This document shows positions 40,124 to 50,183 of a stretch of 64,000 nt of DNA, piece by piece (position 1 is the stretch's first letter; the number at the start of each line of letters is the position of its first letter). Origin of the DNA: Brevundimonas vesicularis (GTDB lineage Bacteria; Pseudomonadota; Alphaproteobacteria; Caulobacterales; Caulobacteraceae); the NCBI RefSeq assembly GCF_027105095.1, contig NZ_CP114278.1:992001-1056000 (forward strand), in the 5' to 3' direction. The translations under genes were made by a program, and so were the position numbers. Below the pieces are notes generated by a model that made no database searches, was not told where the DNA came from, and saw only the letters and a list, made by a program, of their open reading frames with translations.

Positions 40124-43100
40124 TTAGTTCGTCGTCGCGGCGCTGAGGCGTTCCAGCAGGGCGCGCAACTGGTCCGACGAATAGGGTTTACGCAGCAGCG
40201 GCCAGACCGTGTCGGCCAGCACCGCATCCACGTCCTCGCCGACGTAGCCCGAGGTCAGGGCGATCCGCAGATCCGGCCAGCGCGCCGCCGCCTCGCGCGC
40301 CAAATCGATGCCGCTCATGCCGCCGGGCATCACCACGTCGGTCAGCATCAGATCGAAGTCGTCGGCCTGAAGGAACTTCAGCGCATCGTCGCCCGTCTCG
40401 GCCCAGTCGACCTCCAGCCCGAAACCTTCCAGGATTTCGAGCGCGATGGCGGCGACGCCGGCGTCGTCCTCCACCAGCAACATCCGCCCGCCCTCGACCA
40501 AGGGGGCGCCATCGGCGGCGACCAGGTTCGACGTCATCGCGGCGTCTTCCGCCGACAGGGGCGGCAGGAAGATGCAGATCTCGGCCCCGCGTCCCGGCTC
40601 GGAGATGATCTGGACGCCGCCGCCCGATTGGCGCGCGAACCCATAGACCTGGCTCAGCCCCAGGCCCGTCCCCTTGCCGACGCCTTTGGTGGTGAAGAAG
40701 GGTTCGAACACCCGGTCGCGGATGTCCGGCGACATGCCTTCACCATTATCGGCGACGCTGACGCAGACATAGTCGCCGGCCGCCAGCTCGGCGATTTGTC
40801 CCGCCTCGACGGTGCAGGCCCGCGTCTGCACGGTGATGCGGGCCTGGCGGCCCTTGGCGCCGGTGACGTCGCCCAAGGCGTCGCGGGCGTTGACGATCAG
40901 GTTCAGCAGCGCGGCCTCGAACTGGGCCGGATCGACATTGGCCCGCGCGCCGCCGCGCTTCAGCTTGACCTTGAAGTCCACCGCCTCGCCGACGGCCCGG
41001 CGCAGCAGCGGTTCGCTCTCACGGATCAGGGCGTTCAGGTCGATCGGTTCGGGGCGCAGCGCCTGACGACGCGAGAAGGCCAGTAACTGATGCGTCAGGC
41101 TCTCGCCCCGTCGCGCCGCGGCCAGCGCCGCCTCGCCCAACTTCCTGCGCTTGGCCGCATCGTCGCTGCGCAGGATGATGTCCAGGGCGCCGATCACGAC
41201 GGTCAGCAGATTGTTGAAGTCGTGCGCCACGCCCCCGGTCAGCCGACCCACCGCCTCCATCCTTTGGGCGTGGACCAGTTGGGCCTCGGCCTGAGCCTTT
41301 TCGATCAGGGCCGCATCGACCCGTTCTTCAAGAAGCTCGTTGATCCGTTTCAGATCGTCCTCGGCCTTCTTGGCGTCGGTGACGTCCAGACAGGCGCCGA
41401 CATAGCCCTGGAACACGCCGGAGGCGTCGAAGCGCGGCACGCCTTCGGTTCGCAGCCAGCGCGGGCCGAGTGTCGGATGATTGATCCTGGTCAGGGCCTC
41501 GAACCGGTCCCGCGCCTCGAAGGCGCGCATGAAGGCCGCGGCGAAGACGCCTTCATCGTCCGGGTGGATCAGTCGCCTCCAACTGTCGGGCAGATGCGAG
41601 TCGGCCTCGACGCCGAAGAAGGTGCGGTAGCGCCTGTTGGCGAACATCATCTGGGCGGCGTCGTCGCTCATCCAGATCAACGCCGGCGCGCTGTCGGCGA
41701 CGGTGCGGAAGCGGTTCTCGGATTCTTCCAGCTTGGCTTGCGCGACGCGCATGTCCGTGACGTCGAAGGCCACGCCGACGAAGCCGACAATGTCCTGTCC
41801 CGCGAGCCGCGGACGAGAGAACGACTTGAGCCAGCGCCACTCGCCGTCATGGCGGCGGTAACGCGCCTCCATCGAGAAGGGCTCGCAGGTCGCTTCTCCA
41901 GCGACCGATTCCGTCAGAATGCGGTTCTGATCCTCGGGATGGAGCGCGGCGCGCCAATCCAGGTTGAGGACGGTCTCATAGTCAGACCCGTAAAAGTCCA
42001 CATACGCCCGATTGACGAAGGCGCGCGTGCGATCCTGGTTGGTGACCCAGATTAGCACCGGTGCGGTGTCGGCGATGGCGCGGAACCGCTGCTCGCTTTC
42101 ACGGGTCTCGTTTTCGGCGCGCGCGCGTTCGACCTCGGCCCAGGTCCGCGCGGCCACCTCTTCAACCAGACTGACCTCAGCCTCGGTCCAGGCGCGCGGG
42201 GCGGCGGAGTGGAGATAGAGGAAGGCGCGCAGACGTCCGGCCCGGATCAGCGGCGCGCGGATCAGGGCGCGGGTCTGGATGTCCTCGAACGCCTTGGCGG
42301 ACGCCGTCGTGCGTGCGTCCTCCCTCACGTCGTCGATCTGGATCGTGCGGCCTTGGTTCAGATCCGCGATCAGCCCTTCGCCAAAGGCGTTGAGATCGAA
42401 CTGGCCCTGAGCGCTGCTTACCCCTGCTGTCCAGTCGCGGCTCATGGAAACGACGCCGGCCGTCTGGTCGACCTCGCCGTAACCCACCCGGTCGACCTTT
42501 AACAGCGCGCCCAGCCCGCTCTCGACCTCGGCCATGATATCGTCAGGATCGGTCAGGTCGCGCAGGCGATCACTGAGATCCAGCAGGAAGGCTTGTCTGC
42601 GTTCGGCCTGCGCCGCGCTTTGCAGAGCCTCGTGCGTCTCGGTCACATCGAAAGAGATGCCGGCATAGCCCATGAAAGCGCCTTGGCCGTCGAAGCGGGG
42701 CCGCGCGATGGCCCGCATCCAGCGCCAAACACCGTCGCGATCCCGAACCCTCGCTTCCATCTCAAAAGGCTGGCGTCCGGCCGCGCCCGCGTTTTCAGCA
42801 GCCTTCACCTGCTCCAGATCTTTTGGGTGGACGGCCGACCGCCAGCCGCCCTGTTTGAGCGCCTCCAAGCTCATGCCATGCAGGTCGAACAGCGCTTCAT
42901 TGACGAACTCGAACTCGCCCTGGGCGTCCATCAGCCAGATCGGCGAAGGGGCCGTGTCCGCCAGCTGTCGAAAGCGGGTTTCGCTTTCACTCAGTCGCGA
43001 GATGGCGCCTCGCAACGAGGCGCCGATGGCGGCGATGAACAGGCCGACCAGCAGGAAGTTCCAGGTCGCTGTGCCGCCGACGGCCTCTAGAATACCGTCA

Positions 43101-43417
43101 TGGCCAGTCGCAGTGACGCCGACGATCGCCCAGCCGCCGCCTGTGCAGATGACAAGCGCCGTCAGGGCCCCGGTCCAGCCGCCCGCCAGCGCCGCAAGCG
43201 TGACGGCCGGGAGCAGAATGGTGAAGCCTGTCAGGCCCCCATAGAGGGGTGACGCGAGCGCCCTCAACGCCAGACCCAGCAGCGCAAATCCCGCGCCGAC
43301 GAGCAGACGGTGAGTGAACGAGGCCGTCGGCAGGCGCGCCAGGCCGACCAGCCAGCGATCCATGCCCGCGATCCGCCGTTTCGATCCGCCTGCGCTCATA
43401 CTGTCGGTTCGCCCCAT
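40124..43417 (-). CDS. Hybrid sensor histidine kinase with membrane domain, three PAS, GAF and receiver domains
   Basis: 1097 aa. Order: a membrane region with about four helices (residues 25-130), PAS-PAC 1 (about 145-270), GAF (about 290-440), PAS-PAC 2 (about 445-570), PAS-PAC 3 (about 575-700), HisKA with the phospho-His in [11 protein letters not shown] (about 745), HATPase with [14 protein letters not shown] and GTGLGLSQ, and a C-terminal receiver with LTDVVMP. The kinase core is the blue-light/LovK-unlike HisKA type found in many hybrid kinases. Three PAS domains suggest redox, light or small-ligand input. No output gene is adjacent, so it probably feeds a phosphotransfer relay. It is divergent from the second SleB-type gene. 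Confidence 0.9.
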   Translation of the reverse strand: MGRTDSMSAGGSKRRIAGMDRWLVGLARLPTASFTHRLLVGAGFALLGLALRALASPLYGGLTGFTILLPAVTLAALAGGWTGALTALVICTGGGWAIVGVTATGHDGILEAVGGTATWNFLLVGLFIAAIGASLRGAISRLSESETRFRQLADTAPSPIWLMDAQGEFEFVNEALFDLHGMSLEALKQGGWRSAVHPKDLEQVKAAENAGAAGRQPFEMEARVRDRDGVWRWMRAIARPRFDGQGAFMGYAGISFDVTETHEALQSAAQAERRQAFLLDLSDRLRDLTDPDDIMAEVESGLGALLKVDRVGYGEVDQTAGVVSMSRDWTAGVSSAQGQFDLNAFGEGLIADLNQGRTIQIDDVREDARTTASAKAFEDIQTRALIRAPLIRAGRLRAFLYLHSAAPRAWTEAEVSLVEEVAARTWAEVERARAENETRESEQRFRAIADTAPVLIWVTNQDRTRAFVNRAYVDFYGSDYETVLNLDWRAALHPEDQNRILTESVAGEATCEPFSMEARYRRHDGEWRWLKSFSRPRLAGQDIVGFVGVAFDVTDMRVAQAKLEESENRFRTVADSAPALIWMSDDAAQMMFANRRYRTFFGVEADSHLPDSWRRLIHPDDEGVFAAAFMRAFEARDRFEALTRINHPTLGPRWLRTEGVPRFDASGVFQGYVGACLDVTDAKKAEDDLKRINELLEERVDAALIEKAQAEAQLVHAQRMEAVGRLTGGVAHDFNNLLTVVIGALDIILRSDDAAKRRKLGEAALAAARRGESLTHQLLAFSRRQALRPEPIDLNALIRESEPLLRRAVGEAVDFKVKLKRGGARANVDPAQFEAALLNLIVNARDALGDVTGAKGRQARITVQTRACTVEAGQIAELAAGDYVCVSVADNGEGMSPDIRDRVFEPFFTTKGVGKGTGLGLSQVYGFARQSGGGVQIISEPGRGAEICIFLPPLSAEDAAMTSNLVAADGAPLVEGGRMLLVEDDAGVAAIALEILEGFGLEVDWAETGDDALKFLQADDFDLMLTDVVMPGGMSGIDLAREAAARWPDLRIALTSGYVGEDVDAVLADTVWPLLRKPYSSDQLRALLERLSAATTN

Positions 43418-43438
43418 CAGCGACGCGTTTGCGATGCT

Positions 43439-43463
43439 GGAACATAGTCTTACACCTTGCGTT
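43439..43463 (+). promoter_or_regulatory. Candidate EcfG/SigT promoter upstream of the second SleB-type gene
   Basis: GGAAC at 43439-43443, 16 bases, then CGTT at 43460-43463, an exact match to the consensus. It points toward the SleB-type gene at 43601 with a predicted leader of about 130 bases. Confidence 0.5.
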
Positions 43464-43600
43464 TGGGGCGACCACCCCCTGACGCGCAGCAGGGCGTGAT
43501 AACGGCGGTCGTCGTGACGCCGGAAAATGGCCTATAAGTCAGACTAGACGCGCGATCTCAGCGAACGGCCGGTGCGCCGATCGCGGCTGTTGGACCCTGA

Positions 43601-44782
43601 ATGACCCGCTTGCCCTGGAAGACGATGTGGAAGGCGCTTCGGCGTTCGGCGGCGGCCTTGCCCGCAGCCGGCGCGGTGCTGGGCGTCGCCATGGCGGCGG
43701 GGTCCAGCGTCCGCCCCGATATGGATCGCACGGCCGAGGCGGTCTCGCGCATCACCGGGGGCGACCTGGGCGCGGGCGGTCTGGCGGCGATCAAGGGGCG
43801 TCTGACGCCCTCGCAGTTGGCCTTGGCGATGCGGCACGATCCGAACCTGCTGCAACCGGTCCTCTATGGGCTGACGCCGGGCTGGGAAAGCCTGACCTTG
43901 GCCGGCAAGCCGGGACTGGAACCGGGCAAGAGCGGGCTGGAGGCCCAACGTCTGAATGCGGCCATGGCCCCGGCGTCCGGCGCGCTGCGTCCCGCCTTGC
44001 CGTTCGTGTTCAAGGGCAGCGCTCAGGATCGTCGCCGCGCCCTGCGCTGCCTGACACAGGCAGTCTATTACGAGGCGGCGCTGGAACCCGAAAACGGCCA
44101 GGCCGGTGTCGCTCAGGTCGTGCTGAACCGGGTTCGCGATCCCAACTACGCCAACACCGTCTGCGGCGTGGTGTTCGAGGGCGCCGAGCGCGTCACAGGC
44201 TGTCAGTTCAGCTTCACCTGCGACGGTTCGCTGGGCCAGGCGCCGGTGGGTTGGGCGTGGGACCGGGCGCGTAAGGTCGCTGAGCGCGCGCTGGACGGCG
44301 CCGTGGCTCAGGAGGTCGGCACCGCAACCCACTATCACGCCGACTATGTGCATCCCTGGTGGGCGCCGACGGTGGCCAAGGTGACGCAGATCGGCGCGCA
44401 CATCTTCTATCGCTGGAAGGGCGTCTATGGCGAAACGGCCGCCTTCCGCAAAACCTATAGCGGGCGCGAGCCGGCGATCGACGAGGCGCGCTTCTCGCGG
44501 CCGCGTATGACGATCGCCGCCGGCGCCGCAACCGGCGGCGCCGATCCCGATGCGGTCGTCACGGACGCGCCCCTGCGCACCGTCGAGGTCGACGGGCGCC
44601 AACGCGTCGTCGGCGTGATCAGTCTGGGCGGGCGGCGACTGCCGACGCGTGACGAGGTGGCGGCGATCAACGCCCGGCTTTCCGCCGTCGACCCATCATC
44701 GACGACGCCCAAGCCTGCGGCTCCGAAAGTCGAAGGCGTCCCCTCGATGGACGTCGAAGAAGTCGGCCGACCGGCGACCTGA
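43601..44782 (+). CDS. SleB-type cell wall hydrolase (Hydrolase_2 family), paralogue 2
   Basis: 393 aa. A basic start and hydrophobic segment (RRSAAALPAAGAVLGVAMAAG) export the protein or anchor it. The SleB domain is seen in LTQAVYYEAALEPENGQAGVAQVVLNRVRDP, CGVVFEG, TGCQFSFTC, and ATHYHADYVHPWW. These blocks match those of the gene at 37682. The C-terminal third is an unstructured Pro/Ala-rich tail. It likely cleaves peptidoglycan glycan strands. A candidate general-stress promoter lies upstream. Confidence 0.9.
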   Translation: MTRLPWKTMWKALRRSAAALPAAGAVLGVAMAAGSSVRPDMDRTAEAVSRITGGDLGAGGLAAIKGRLTPSQLALAMRHDPNLLQPVLYGLTPGWESLTLAGKPGLEPGKSGLEAQRLNAAMAPASGALRPALPFVFKGSAQDRRRALRCLTQAVYYEAALEPENGQAGVAQVVLNRVRDPNYANTVCGVVFEGAERVTGCQFSFTCDGSLGQAPVGWAWDRARKVAERALDGAVAQEVGTATHYHADYVHPWWAPTVAKVTQIGAHIFYRWKGVYGETAAFRKTYSGREPAIDEARFSRPRMTIAAGAATGGADPDAVVTDAPLRTVEVDGRQRVVGVISLGGRRLPTRDEVAAINARLSAVDPSSTTPKPAAPKVEGVPSMDVEEVGRPAT

Positions 44783-44859
44783 CACCTTCATTGCAACGCT
44801 ATAGGGCGTCAGGGCATTGATGCATGTTCCCGCACCCTGACGCCGACGAGGATAGCTGA

Positions 44860-46797
44860 TTGACCCACCCTGATGTCGAAAGTCCTAGGTGGGACGAGGC
44901 AAGCCGACTGGACGCCCTCAAACGCTATGGTGTTCTGGATACACCCCCGGAAACGTCCTTCGACGACATCGCCAAGCTCGCGGCGCGGATCTGTGACGCG
45001 CCCATGGCCGCCGTCAGCTTGGTCGATACGCAGCGTCAGTGGTTCAAGGCCGAGGTCGGCCTTGGCGTCAGTGAAACGCCACGGTCCCAATCCTTCTGCG
45101 CCTACGCCATGCTTGGCGAGGAGGCCATGGTGGTGACGGATGCAGAGCTGGATTCCCGTTTCGCAGGCAACGCCCTGGTCACCGGCCCGCCGCACATCCG
45201 CTTCTACGCCGGCCACCCGCTGAAGACGCCAGACGGCGTATCGCTCGGCGCGCTGTGCGTCCTGGACGACAAGCCGAGACCGGAAGGCCTCACCGAACTC
45301 CAGACCCTGGCGCTGAAGACCCTTGCCGACCAGGTGATGAACCAGTTGGAGTTGCGTCGCGCCCTGCTGGACCGGGACACCAGCCAGCGCACGGCGCGTC
45401 TGGCGATGGAGGCGTCGGCCTATGTCGGGGCCTGGGATTGGGACATCGTCGAGGACAAGGTCGTCGCCGACGAGCGTTTCGCGCGCATGTACGGGGTCGA
45501 TCCCGTCGCCGCTCAGGCCGGCGCGCCGATCGAGATGTTCACCGCCAATGTCCATCCTGACGATGTTGAGCGTGTGCGAGACGAGATCGATCGCGCCATG
45601 TCCGGCGATGGCGTATTCCTCTGCGAATATCGTCTGATCGCCAACGGCGTCGAGCGTTGGGTGCTGGTGCGCGGCCAGACCTATTTCGACGCCAAGGGGG
45701 ACGCTGCTCGCCTTCCCGGCATCGCTGTGGACATCACGGACCGCCGACGGATCGAGACGGATCTGGCCGAGACGGCGCGGGCCCTGAGCGAGAGCGAGGC
45801 GCGGTTCCGCGTTCTCGCCGACGCTATGCCGCAGATGGTCTGGTCGACGCTGCCTGACGGCTTCCACGACTACTACAACGCCCGTTGGTACGAGTTTACC
45901 GGCGTGCCGCTCGGCTCCACGGACGGCGAGGGCTGGAACGACATGTTCCACGCGGATGATCGCGACCGCGCCTGGAGCGTCTGGCGTCGCTCACTGGAAA
46001 CCGGCGAGCCCTATGAGATCGAGTACCGCCTGAGACACCACAGCGGGGTCTATCGTTGGACGCTGGGCCGCGCGGTCGCGGTGCGCGACGAAGCCGGCGA
46101 GATCACCCGTTGGTTCGGCACGCTGACCGATATTGACGAGCTGAAGCGGCTTGAGCAGGGGCGCGAGCTGGTCAGCCAGGAGCTGAGCCACCGGATAAAG
46201 AACATCTTTGCGGTGGTCACGGCACTGGTCGCCCTATCGGCGCGCCAGTATCCCGAAGCCAAGGCCTTCTCCGCCTCGCTGCGCACCCGGATCGCCGCCC
46301 TGGCGCGCGCGCACGAGTTCGTGCGTCCCCATACGGAGACGTCGAAGACCACGATCGGTGCGACCACGCTGCATTCCTTCCTGTCGGACCTGTTCAAGGC
46401 CTATGCGGACGAGACCGGCGCGCCGCGCGTCGTGATCGAGGGGGATGATGCGGTCTTCGACGATCAGGCGGCGACGTCGGTGGCCCTCCTCTTCCACGAA
46501 CTGGCCACGAATGCGGCCAAGTACGGGGCCCTGTCCGAGAAGGGCGGGCTAGTCTCGCTGAGGACCGCCCGGAATGAGGATCGATTTGTGCTGACCTGGA
46601 CCGAGACCGGAGGGCCGCCGATCCAAAATCCACCGGCGCGGACCGGCTTCGGTTCATCCCTCGCCACGCTGTCCGTGCAGGGACAATTGGGTGGACGGCT
46701 GGACCGCGAATGGCGTCCGGAAGGTTTGAAAATCATCGTCGATCTTCCGGCGACGGCGCTTTCACGCCGACGAGCCGCCCATGATCTCAGAAATTAG
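44860..46797 (+). CDS. HWE-family sensor histidine kinase with GAF and two PAS domains
   Basis: 645 aa from TTG 44860, with AGGA upstream. GAF domain about residues 10-165 (FDDIAKLAARICDAPMAAVSLVD, FYAGHPLKTPDGVSLGALCVLD), PAS 1 about 175-300, PAS 2 about 310-430, then the HWE kinase: phospho-His in LSHRIKNIFAVV, FHELATNAAKYGAL, and WTETGGPP near the end, with the diagnostic His and WxE. HWE kinases in alphaproteobacteria commonly feed single-domain receivers or PhyR-type general stress signalling. A receiver-only gene follows at once, overlapping or 65 bases away depending on start. Confidence 0.92.
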   Translation: MTHPDVESPRWDEASRLDALKRYGVLDTPPETSFDDIAKLAARICDAPMAAVSLVDTQRQWFKAEVGLGVSETPRSQSFCAYAMLGEEAMVVTDAELDSRFAGNALVTGPPHIRFYAGHPLKTPDGVSLGALCVLDDKPRPEGLTELQTLALKTLADQVMNQLELRRALLDRDTSQRTARLAMEASAYVGAWDWDIVEDKVVADERFARMYGVDPVAAQAGAPIEMFTANVHPDDVERVRDEIDRAMSGDGVFLCEYRLIANGVERWVLVRGQTYFDAKGDAARLPGIAVDITDRRRIETDLAETARALSESEARFRVLADAMPQMVWSTLPDGFHDYYNARWYEFTGVPLGSTDGEGWNDMFHADDRDRAWSVWRRSLETGEPYEIEYRLRHHSGVYRWTLGRAVAVRDEAGEITRWFGTLTDIDELKRLEQGRELVSQELSHRIKNIFAVVTALVALSARQYPEAKAFSASLRTRIAALARAHEFVRPHTETSKTTIGATTLHSFLSDLFKAYADETGAPRVVIEGDDAVFDDQAATSVALLFHELATNAAKYGALSEKGGLVSLRTARNEDRFVLTWTETGGPPIQNPPARTGFGSSLATLSVQGQLGGRLDREWRPEGLKIIVDLPATALSRRRAAHDLRN

Positions 46798-46861
46798 CGA
46801 AATGTTGAAACCAATCGGTTCAACTCGCGTTCTGTACGCTCCCGAGCACAAACCTAACCTC

Positions 46862-47269
46862 ATGACCGCGCGTATCCTCATCATCGAAGACGAAGCCCTC
46901 GTTGCGATGGAGCTTCGATTCGTGCTGGAAGATCTGGGGCATGAAGTCCTGGGCGTCGCCGCGACCGCAAAGGCCGCGCGCGATCTGGTGCGCGAAAACG
47001 AAGTGGATTTGGCCCTGGTCGATATCCACCTGTCCGATGGTCCCACGGGGATCAACTTGGGTCGTGAACTGGGTCAGGACATGGGCGTCTCCGTCCTGTT
47101 CATGACGGCCAATCCCGGCATGGTGAAGGAAGGCGTCGCCGGAACGATCGGTGTCCTGTCCAAGCCGACGGATGAACATGCCGTGCAGACCGCCGTGGAT
47201 TACGCCCTGCGCCGTCGCCAGGGCCAGCCGGTCGACTACGCACCGCCGGGCCTTCAACTCTTCGGGTAA
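46862..47269 (+). CDS. Single-domain response regulator (CheY-like)
   Basis: 135 aa from ATG 46862 (TARILIIEDEALVAME); ATG 46781, overlapping the kinase gene, would add 27 unrelated residues. The receiver is complete: the acidic pair ED, the phospho-Asp in ALVDIHLSDGPTG, Thr in FMTAN, and Lys in LSKPTD. No output domain is present, so it acts by protein contact or as a phosphate shuttle or sink. Its position directly behind the HWE kinase makes them a likely pair. Confidence 0.88.
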   Translation: MTARILIIEDEALVAMELRFVLEDLGHEVLGVAATAKAARDLVRENEVDLALVDIHLSDGPTGINLGRELGQDMGVSVLFMTANPGMVKEGVAGTIGVLSKPTDEHAVQTAVDYALRRRQGQPVDYAPPGLQLFG

Positions 47270-47338
47270 CCGCTTTCCCAACGGTTGCAGCCGTATGGAT
47301 GCGGCATATGTCGAGGGTTCCCAAAAGGAGACCTCCCC

Positions 47339-48298
47339 ATGACGACCCTCACCAAACGCAAGCTCGGCTCCAGCGGCGTGGACATCGCCCCTCTGGTGTT
47401 CGGCGGCAATGTCTTCGGCTGGACGGCGGACGAGGCGACGTCATTCGCCCTGCTGGACGCCTTCGTCGAGGCCGGCTTTGACGCCATCGACACCGCCGAC
47501 GCCTATTCGCGCTGGGTTCCGGGCCACTCCGGCGGGGAGAGCGAGACGATCATCGGAAAGTGGCTGAAGGCGCGCGGCCGGCGCGACCACGTCAAGATTC
47601 TGACCAAGGTCGGATCGGACATGGGGCAGGGCCACAACGACCTGTCGCCGGCCTGGATCGAGACGGCGGTCGAGGCGTCGCTGCGCCGGCTCCAGACCGA
47701 CTATATCGACCTGTACCAGACCCACTGGCCCGACCCGAAGACGCCGCAGGAGGAGACGCTGCGCGCGCTGGACAAGCTGGTGCAAGCCGGCAAGGTGCGC
47801 GCCATCGGCACGTCCAATCATTCGGCCGAACAGGTGTCCGAAGCTCTGGACATCTCGCAGCGCGAGGGTCTGGCCGCCTATGCGACGATCCAGCCGCACT
47901 ACAACCTGTACAGCCGCGACACCTTCGAGGGCGGGTTGCAGGACCTGGCCGTCGAGAGGGGCTTATGCGTCATCACCTATTTCAGCCTGGAGAGCGGCTT
48001 CCTGACCGGCAAATACAAGACCGTCGATCAGATCGCCGGGACCAAGCGCGAGGGCATGCTGAAGGACAAGTTCGACGAGCGCGGCGTGCGCATCCTGGCG
48101 GTGCTGGACGCCGTGGCGCAGAAGAATGAGGCCACCTCCGCCCAGGTCGCCCTGGCCTGGCTGCTGGCCCAACCCGGCGTGACGGCCCCCATCGTCAGCG
48201 CGACCTCGACCGAGCAACTGGCCGACACGCTGAAGGCGGCGACCCTGATGCTGTCGGACGAGGACGTGGCGGAACTGATGGAGGCGAGCGCCTACTGA
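47339..48298 (+). CDS. Aldo/keto reductase
   Basis: 319 aa from ATG 47339, with AAGGAG eight bases upstream. NAD(P)H-dependent carbonyl reductase with intact tetrad: D and Y in FDAIDTADAYS, K in KILTKVG, H in QTHWPDP. The cofactor region is seen in APIVSATSTEQLADTL. It is closest in style to the YajO/tas-like AKR11-14 branch. Compare the degenerate reductase-like protein at 5578, which lacks these residues. Substrate unknown. Confidence 0.93.
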   Translation: MTTLTKRKLGSSGVDIAPLVFGGNVFGWTADEATSFALLDAFVEAGFDAIDTADAYSRWVPGHSGGESETIIGKWLKARGRRDHVKILTKVGSDMGQGHNDLSPAWIETAVEASLRRLQTDYIDLYQTHWPDPKTPQEETLRALDKLVQAGKVRAIGTSNHSAEQVSEALDISQREGLAAYATIQPHYNLYSRDTFEGGLQDLAVERGLCVITYFSLESGFLTGKYKTVDQIAGTKREGMLKDKFDERGVRILAVLDAVAQKNEATSAQVALAWLLAQPGVTAPIVSATSTEQLADTLKAATLMLSDEDVAELMEASAY

Positions 48299-49086
48299 AG
48301 GGGGGTGAACAAGGCGCCGAACTCAACAGGGAGTTCGGCGCTTGCGATTTTCACAGCACCGTTGGAATCGACGCCGTCGATCTGAACTCTGAGACCGTGT
48401 TGATTCAACAGGGCAGGCCCGCCCAGCACCTGTGGTCGGATTGGCGTGAAACTGCCGGGCAACTGGCGTTTTCGTCGTCCTTCGCCGGTCCACATCGTCA
48501 CCTCGTAGGCGCCCGAACGGCGGTTCCAAACCACCTGCGCCTGGCCAGCCATAGCGCGGGGATCGCTCAACTCACTTGGAGCCGGCGTGGAATAACTCAC
48601 CGGGCCTTCCGCAAGCGGTTGTCGTCCTTGGTAGGCTAGGGGCGTCGGTTCGCGGCATGCCGCTTCGCGCAGGATCGTGCAGCCGCCACGCATCGCAGAC
48701 CAGAATTGTTCGAACCGCCCATCGTCGTCGGCATCACGAAGACAGCGAATCGAATAGTTCTGATCGGAACAAAACACCGTCTGGCCGGACCGTGTGGTCA
48801 CGGCCATCCAGAGCGGATCGGTCGGCTTGATGGCTTCCTCGCCGAACCCCGCAGGTCGAAGCTCACGCGTCACGCTTCGCGCGCTGGCCCTGGAAAGTCT
48901 GAAATCAAACAAGTAGCCGGGTTGGACTGATCCATCATTTCGGGTCGGCCTGATGACGACTGGAAACACTATGGCGTCAGAGAAACGAGAGGGTTCAGGC
49001 TCAGTGATCTGAGCCTTTACGGTCGTGATGGGCAGGATAATCAACGCCGCTGCCACAGCGATCCAAAGTCTGATCTGTCCTTTCAC
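48292..49086 (-). CDS. Hypothetical exported protein
   Basis: 264 aa. A Sec signal peptide (GQIRLWIAVAAALIILPITTVKAQ) predicts export to the periplasm. The mature protein contains four cysteines (VFCSDQNYSIRC, GGCTILREAAC) that may form disulfides, in a mainly beta composition. I recognise no family. Its composition is lower in GC than its neighbours. The end overlaps the aldo/keto reductase gene by seven bases. It lies just downstream of trxB on the same strand but with little reason to assume a shared role. Confidence 0.75.
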   Translation of the reverse strand: MKGQIRLWIAVAAALIILPITTVKAQITEPEPSRFSDAIVFPVVIRPTRNDGSVQPGYLFDFRLSRASARSVTRELRPAGFGEEAIKPTDPLWMAVTTRSGQTVFCSDQNYSIRCLRDADDDGRFEQFWSAMRGGCTILREAACREPTPLAYQGRQPLAEGPVSYSTPAPSELSDPRAMAGQAQVVWNRRSGAYEVTMWTGEGRRKRQLPGSFTPIRPQVLGGPALLNQHGLRVQIDGVDSNGAVKIASAELPVEFGALFTPLQ

Positions 49087-49107
49087 AATCCGCCTCCTCT
49101 TGCAGCA

Positions 49108-50115
49108 CTACCAGACCCCGATCTTCTCCGCCTCGGCGTGGCTGATGGGGTTGTGGGCCTTGGCGTGGTCCTCCTCGGCGAGGAAGCGGCTGACTTCCAG
49201 GGCGGCCATGCAGCCCATGCCGGCGGCGGTGACGGCCTGGCGATAGACGTCGTCGGTCACGTCGCCGGCGGCCCAGACGCCTTCGATTTCGGTCGAGGCG
49301 GTGCCGGGCTTGACCCGCAGATAGCCGCCGGCGTTGGTTTCCAGCTGGCCCTTGAACAGTTCCGACGACGGGGCGTGGCCGATGGCGATGAAGACGCCGT
49401 CGGCGGGGATTTCCCGGGTCGAGCCGTCCTGGACGTTCTTGAGCCGGACGCCGGTGACGTTCTTGGCCATGCCGTCCACGACGCCGACGATCTCCTCGAT
49501 CGCCGAGTTCCAGATCACCTCGACATTGGGGTGGGCGAACAGCCGGTCCTGGAGGATCTTCTCGGCGCGGAACTCGTCGCGACGGTGAACGACCGTGACC
49601 TTGGAGGCGAAGTTGGTCAGGAACAGCGCTTCTTCGACGGCGGTGTTGCCGCCGCCCACGACCACGACCTCCTTGCCGCGATAGAAGAAGCCGTCGCAGG
49701 TCGCGCAGGCCGAGACGCCGAAGCCCTGATACGCGGCCTCGCTCTCAAGCCCGAGCCATTTGGCCTGGGCGCCGGTGGAGATGATGACCGTCTCGGCCAG
49801 CAGTTCCTGGCCGCTGTCCAGCGTCAGGCGGAACGGGCGTTGCGACAGGTCGGCGGAGACCACGATGTCGTGGATGACCTCGGTCCCGACATGCAGGGCC
49901 TGGGCCTGCATCTGCTCCATCAGCCAGGGGCCCTGGATGGTGTCGGCGAAGCCGGGATAGTTCTCGACGTCGGTGGTGATGGTCAGCTGGCCGCCGGGCT
50001 GGATGCCGGCGATGACGACGGGGTTCAGCGAGGCGCGGGCGGCGTAGATGGCGGCGGTCCAGCCGGCGGGGCCGGAGCCGATGATGGCGACGCGAACGGT
50101 ACGAGCTTGGGTCAT
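49108..50115 (-). CDS. trxB: Thioredoxin-disulfide reductase
   Basis: 335 aa. It transfers electrons from NADPH through FAD to thioredoxin. The FAD site is IIGSGPAGWTAAIYAARA, the redox-active pair is C137-A-T-C140, the NADPH site is VVGGGNTAVEEALFL, and the C-terminal FAD block is VWAAGDVTDDVYRQAVTAAGMGCMAAL. All are standard for the low-molecular-weight form. It is divergent from a small membrane protein gene at 50184. Confidence 0.97.
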   Translation of the reverse strand: MTQARTVRVAIIGSGPAGWTAAIYAARASLNPVVIAGIQPGGQLTITTDVENYPGFADTIQGPWLMEQMQAQALHVGTEVIHDIVVSADLSQRPFRLTLDSGQELLAETVIISTGAQAKWLGLESEAAYQGFGVSACATCDGFFYRGKEVVVVGGGNTAVEEALFLTNFASKVTVVHRRDEFRAEKILQDRLFAHPNVEVIWNSAIEEIVGVVDGMAKNVTGVRLKNVQDGSTREIPADGVFIAIGHAPSSELFKGQLETNAGGYLRVKPGTASTEIEGVWAAGDVTDDVYRQAVTAAGMGCMAALEVSRFLAEEDHAKAHNPISHAEAEKIGVW

Positions 50116-50183
50116 GGCTCCTATTTAGGCGGTGATTCCCGTTTGCGCGATGCTAGTCTCGTCTGACACGCAGGGGAGATGGG

